6,341 nt of DNA from Flavobacteriales bacterium (GTDB lineage: Bacteria; Bacteroidota; Bacteroidia; Flavobacteriales_D; Parvicellaceae). Made by a program: the position numbers and the translations under genes. The notes under the pieces are model-generated. The model ran no database searches. It saw only the letters and a list, made by a program, of their open reading frames with translations, and was not told where the DNA came from. Of the stretch, positions 5,749 to 6,341 are shown one piece after another. Position 1 is the first letter of the stretch. Each line of letters starts with the position of its first letter. The stretch lies in contig JALTUD010000278.1 of assembly GCA_027047735.1 (NCBI GenBank), positions 1 through 6,341 of the forward strand, read 5' to 3'.

Positions 5749-5758
5749 ACTAAAAGTA
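5741..5758. promoter_or_regulatory. 18-bp palindrome over the -7 box, candidate autoregulatory operator
   Basis: TACTTTT-GACT-AAAAGTA has perfect 7-bp arms and a 4-bp centre; its left arm is the -7 box itself and it ends 6 bp before the antitoxin start. A bound protein would exclude RNA polymerase. Antitoxins of this class commonly repress their own operon, alone or with the toxin, so this is the natural operator candidate. Binding is inferred. Confidence 0.5.
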
Positions 5759-5764
5759 TATGCC

Positions 5765-5998
5765 ATGAATATTGAATCTAGAAAATTGTTATTTATTCAA
5801 GAATTTCTTCGTATTAAAAATGAAGAAATCATAATAGGACTGGAAAAAACGCTAAAACAGTGGAAATCTAAACAATACGAAAAAGAACTAAAATCAATGA
5901 GTTTAGAACAATTTAACAAAGAAATTGACCAAGCCATGACTGATTCACGGGAAGATAATGTTATCAAGGCAACTGAATTACGAAAGAAATGGAGTTAG
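5765..5998 (+). CDS. Putative antitoxin of a RelB/RelE-type pair
   Basis: This is a 77-residue charged, helical protein placed immediately upstream of a RelE/ParE-like toxin; the last 10 bases overlap the toxin start, the usual antitoxin-first order. Residues 1-30 (SRKLLFIQEFLR and EEIIIGLEKTL) look like a helical dimerisation or DNA-binding part. The segment 44-77 (MSLEQFNKEIDQAM, then a charged stretch ending KKWS) is probably the flexible toxin-wrapping tail. I know similar small proteins beside RelE-like genes in Bacteroidota, usually annotated as hypothetical. No classical RHH or Phd signature can be read with certainty. Role assignment rests mainly on position, size and the promoter/operator arrangement. 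Confidence 0.7.
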   Translation: MNIESRKLLFIQEFLRIKNEEIIIGLEKTLKQWKSKQYEKELKSMSLEQFNKEIDQAMTDSREDNVIKATELRKKWS

Positions 5999-6291
5999 AA
6001 GTTTATTGGACTCAATTTTCCCAAGATAAATTAGATGAGATTTTTGATTATTACGAAATAAAAGCGAGTAATAAAGTTGCAAGGAATTTAATAACGGGAA
6101 TCATAGACCAGACAATAAATTTGGGCAAAAATGCTAATATTGGACAAAAAGAAGAATTATTACTGAACCGTCCTGAAGAATTTAGGTATTTGGTGTATAA
6201 GAATTACAAAATAATTTATTGGGTCAACGCAATTAAAAACAGAATAGACATAGTAAACGTATTTGACACACGACAAAACCCTAAAATATAG
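5989..6291 (+). CDS. RelE/ParE-superfamily toxin
   Basis: This 100-residue protein has the RelE/ParE fold pattern. A first strand (VYWTQFSQDKL, 5-15) is followed by two helices (DEIFDYYEIKAS and the 28-46 stretch). The C-terminal sheet follows, with EFRYLVYKNYKIIYWV (64-79) and IDIVNVFDTRQNP (86-98). FRYLVY-x-NYKI-Y and F-D-TRQ-NP are hallmarks of the superfamily. R66, K74, Y77 and R95 are candidate functional residues. RelE members cut mRNA in the ribosome, while ParE members poison gyrase; which applies here cannot be decided from sequence alone. The gene is full length and intact, with ATG at 5989 inside the antitoxin end, so translation is probably coupled. It is probably silent while the antitoxin is made and may stabilise the region. 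Confidence 0.85.
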   Translation: MELEVYWTQFSQDKLDEIFDYYEIKASNKVARNLITGIIDQTINLGKNANIGQKEELLLNRPEEFRYLVYKNYKIIYWVNAIKNRIDIVNVFDTRQNPKI

Positions 6292-6310
6292 AAAAATTAC
6301 GTTAAAAGTC

Positions 6311-6341
6311 AGCTGCCAACAACACCTATACGTTGCTGCAG
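6311..6341 (+). repeat. Left arm of a second attC-like element, cut by the window end
   Basis: AGCTGCCAACAAC (6311-6323) is a near reverse complement of 5690-5703. It is followed by an A-rich stretch and TATA, then GTTGCTGCAG. The first element has the same order: TGCC, a spacer base, AAC, A-run, TATA, then a GC-richer stem. The rest of the stem, if it exists, lies beyond the window. Confidence 0.4.

Larger units (their letters stand above)
5690..6341 (+). mobile_element. Putative second gene cassette carrying the toxin-antitoxin pair (right end outside window)
   Basis: The unit begins at GTTGGTGGCAAGCT (5690-5703). Its reverse complement, AGCTTGCCACCAAC, reappears with one base missing and one changed as AGCTGCCAACAAC at 6311-6323, 20 bp after the toxin stop. 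This repeats the arrangement seen around the helicase with a different sequence, as predicted for a second cassette with its own ends. The 3' fold-back element is cut by the window edge. Unlike the helicase unit it has its own promoter, as toxin-antitoxin cassettes in large integrons usually do. Confidence 0.4.

Overview
The window looks like a chromosomal segment from a Bacteroidota bacterium, most likely a flavobacterium. The DNA is AT-rich, start codons are preceded by A-rich stretches instead of strong Shine-Dalgarno sites, and three places carry the phylum's -7 promoter box TAnnTTTG (1322-1329, 2246-2253, 5741-5748). The protein set (menD, MnmD, a DUF5522-like protein, SmpB) also fits this phylum.

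Positions 1-3580 are ordinary core genome. The 3' end of menD (menaquinone synthesis) meets a TetR-type regulator tail to tail with a 20 bp overlap. A 248 bp divergent intergenic region follows, holding a long fold-back sequence and two palindromes of operator type. On its far side is a TerC-family membrane protein, probably a metal (Mn) exporter. Next is a compact cluster, mnmD - small Cys-rich DUF5522-like protein - smpB, with gaps of 8 and 1 nt. It starts from a promoter so close to the mnmD ATG that the mRNA should be nearly leaderless. Two of its members act in translation: tRNA wobble-base modification and trans-translation ribosome rescue.

Positions 3581-6341 look like an accessory region inserted directly behind smpB. 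A Pif1-like helicase with a C-terminal coiled coil comes first, then a RelB/RelE-like toxin-antitoxin pair. The main observation is that both units are framed like integron gene cassettes. The helicase unit begins with GTTAGGCAC (3608-3616) and is followed at once by the exact reverse complement GTGCCTAAC (5564-5572). The latter opens a roughly 130 bp fold-back element (5564-5698) that ends in GTTGGTGGCA. That end begins the toxin-antitoxin unit, and a near reverse complement of it (AGCTGCCAACAAC, 6311-6323) appears just after the toxin gene. Each unit therefore carries its own matching ends, which is the logic of attC-bounded cassettes. No integrase lies in the window, and the second element is cut off by the window edge, so the cassette reading remains an inference.
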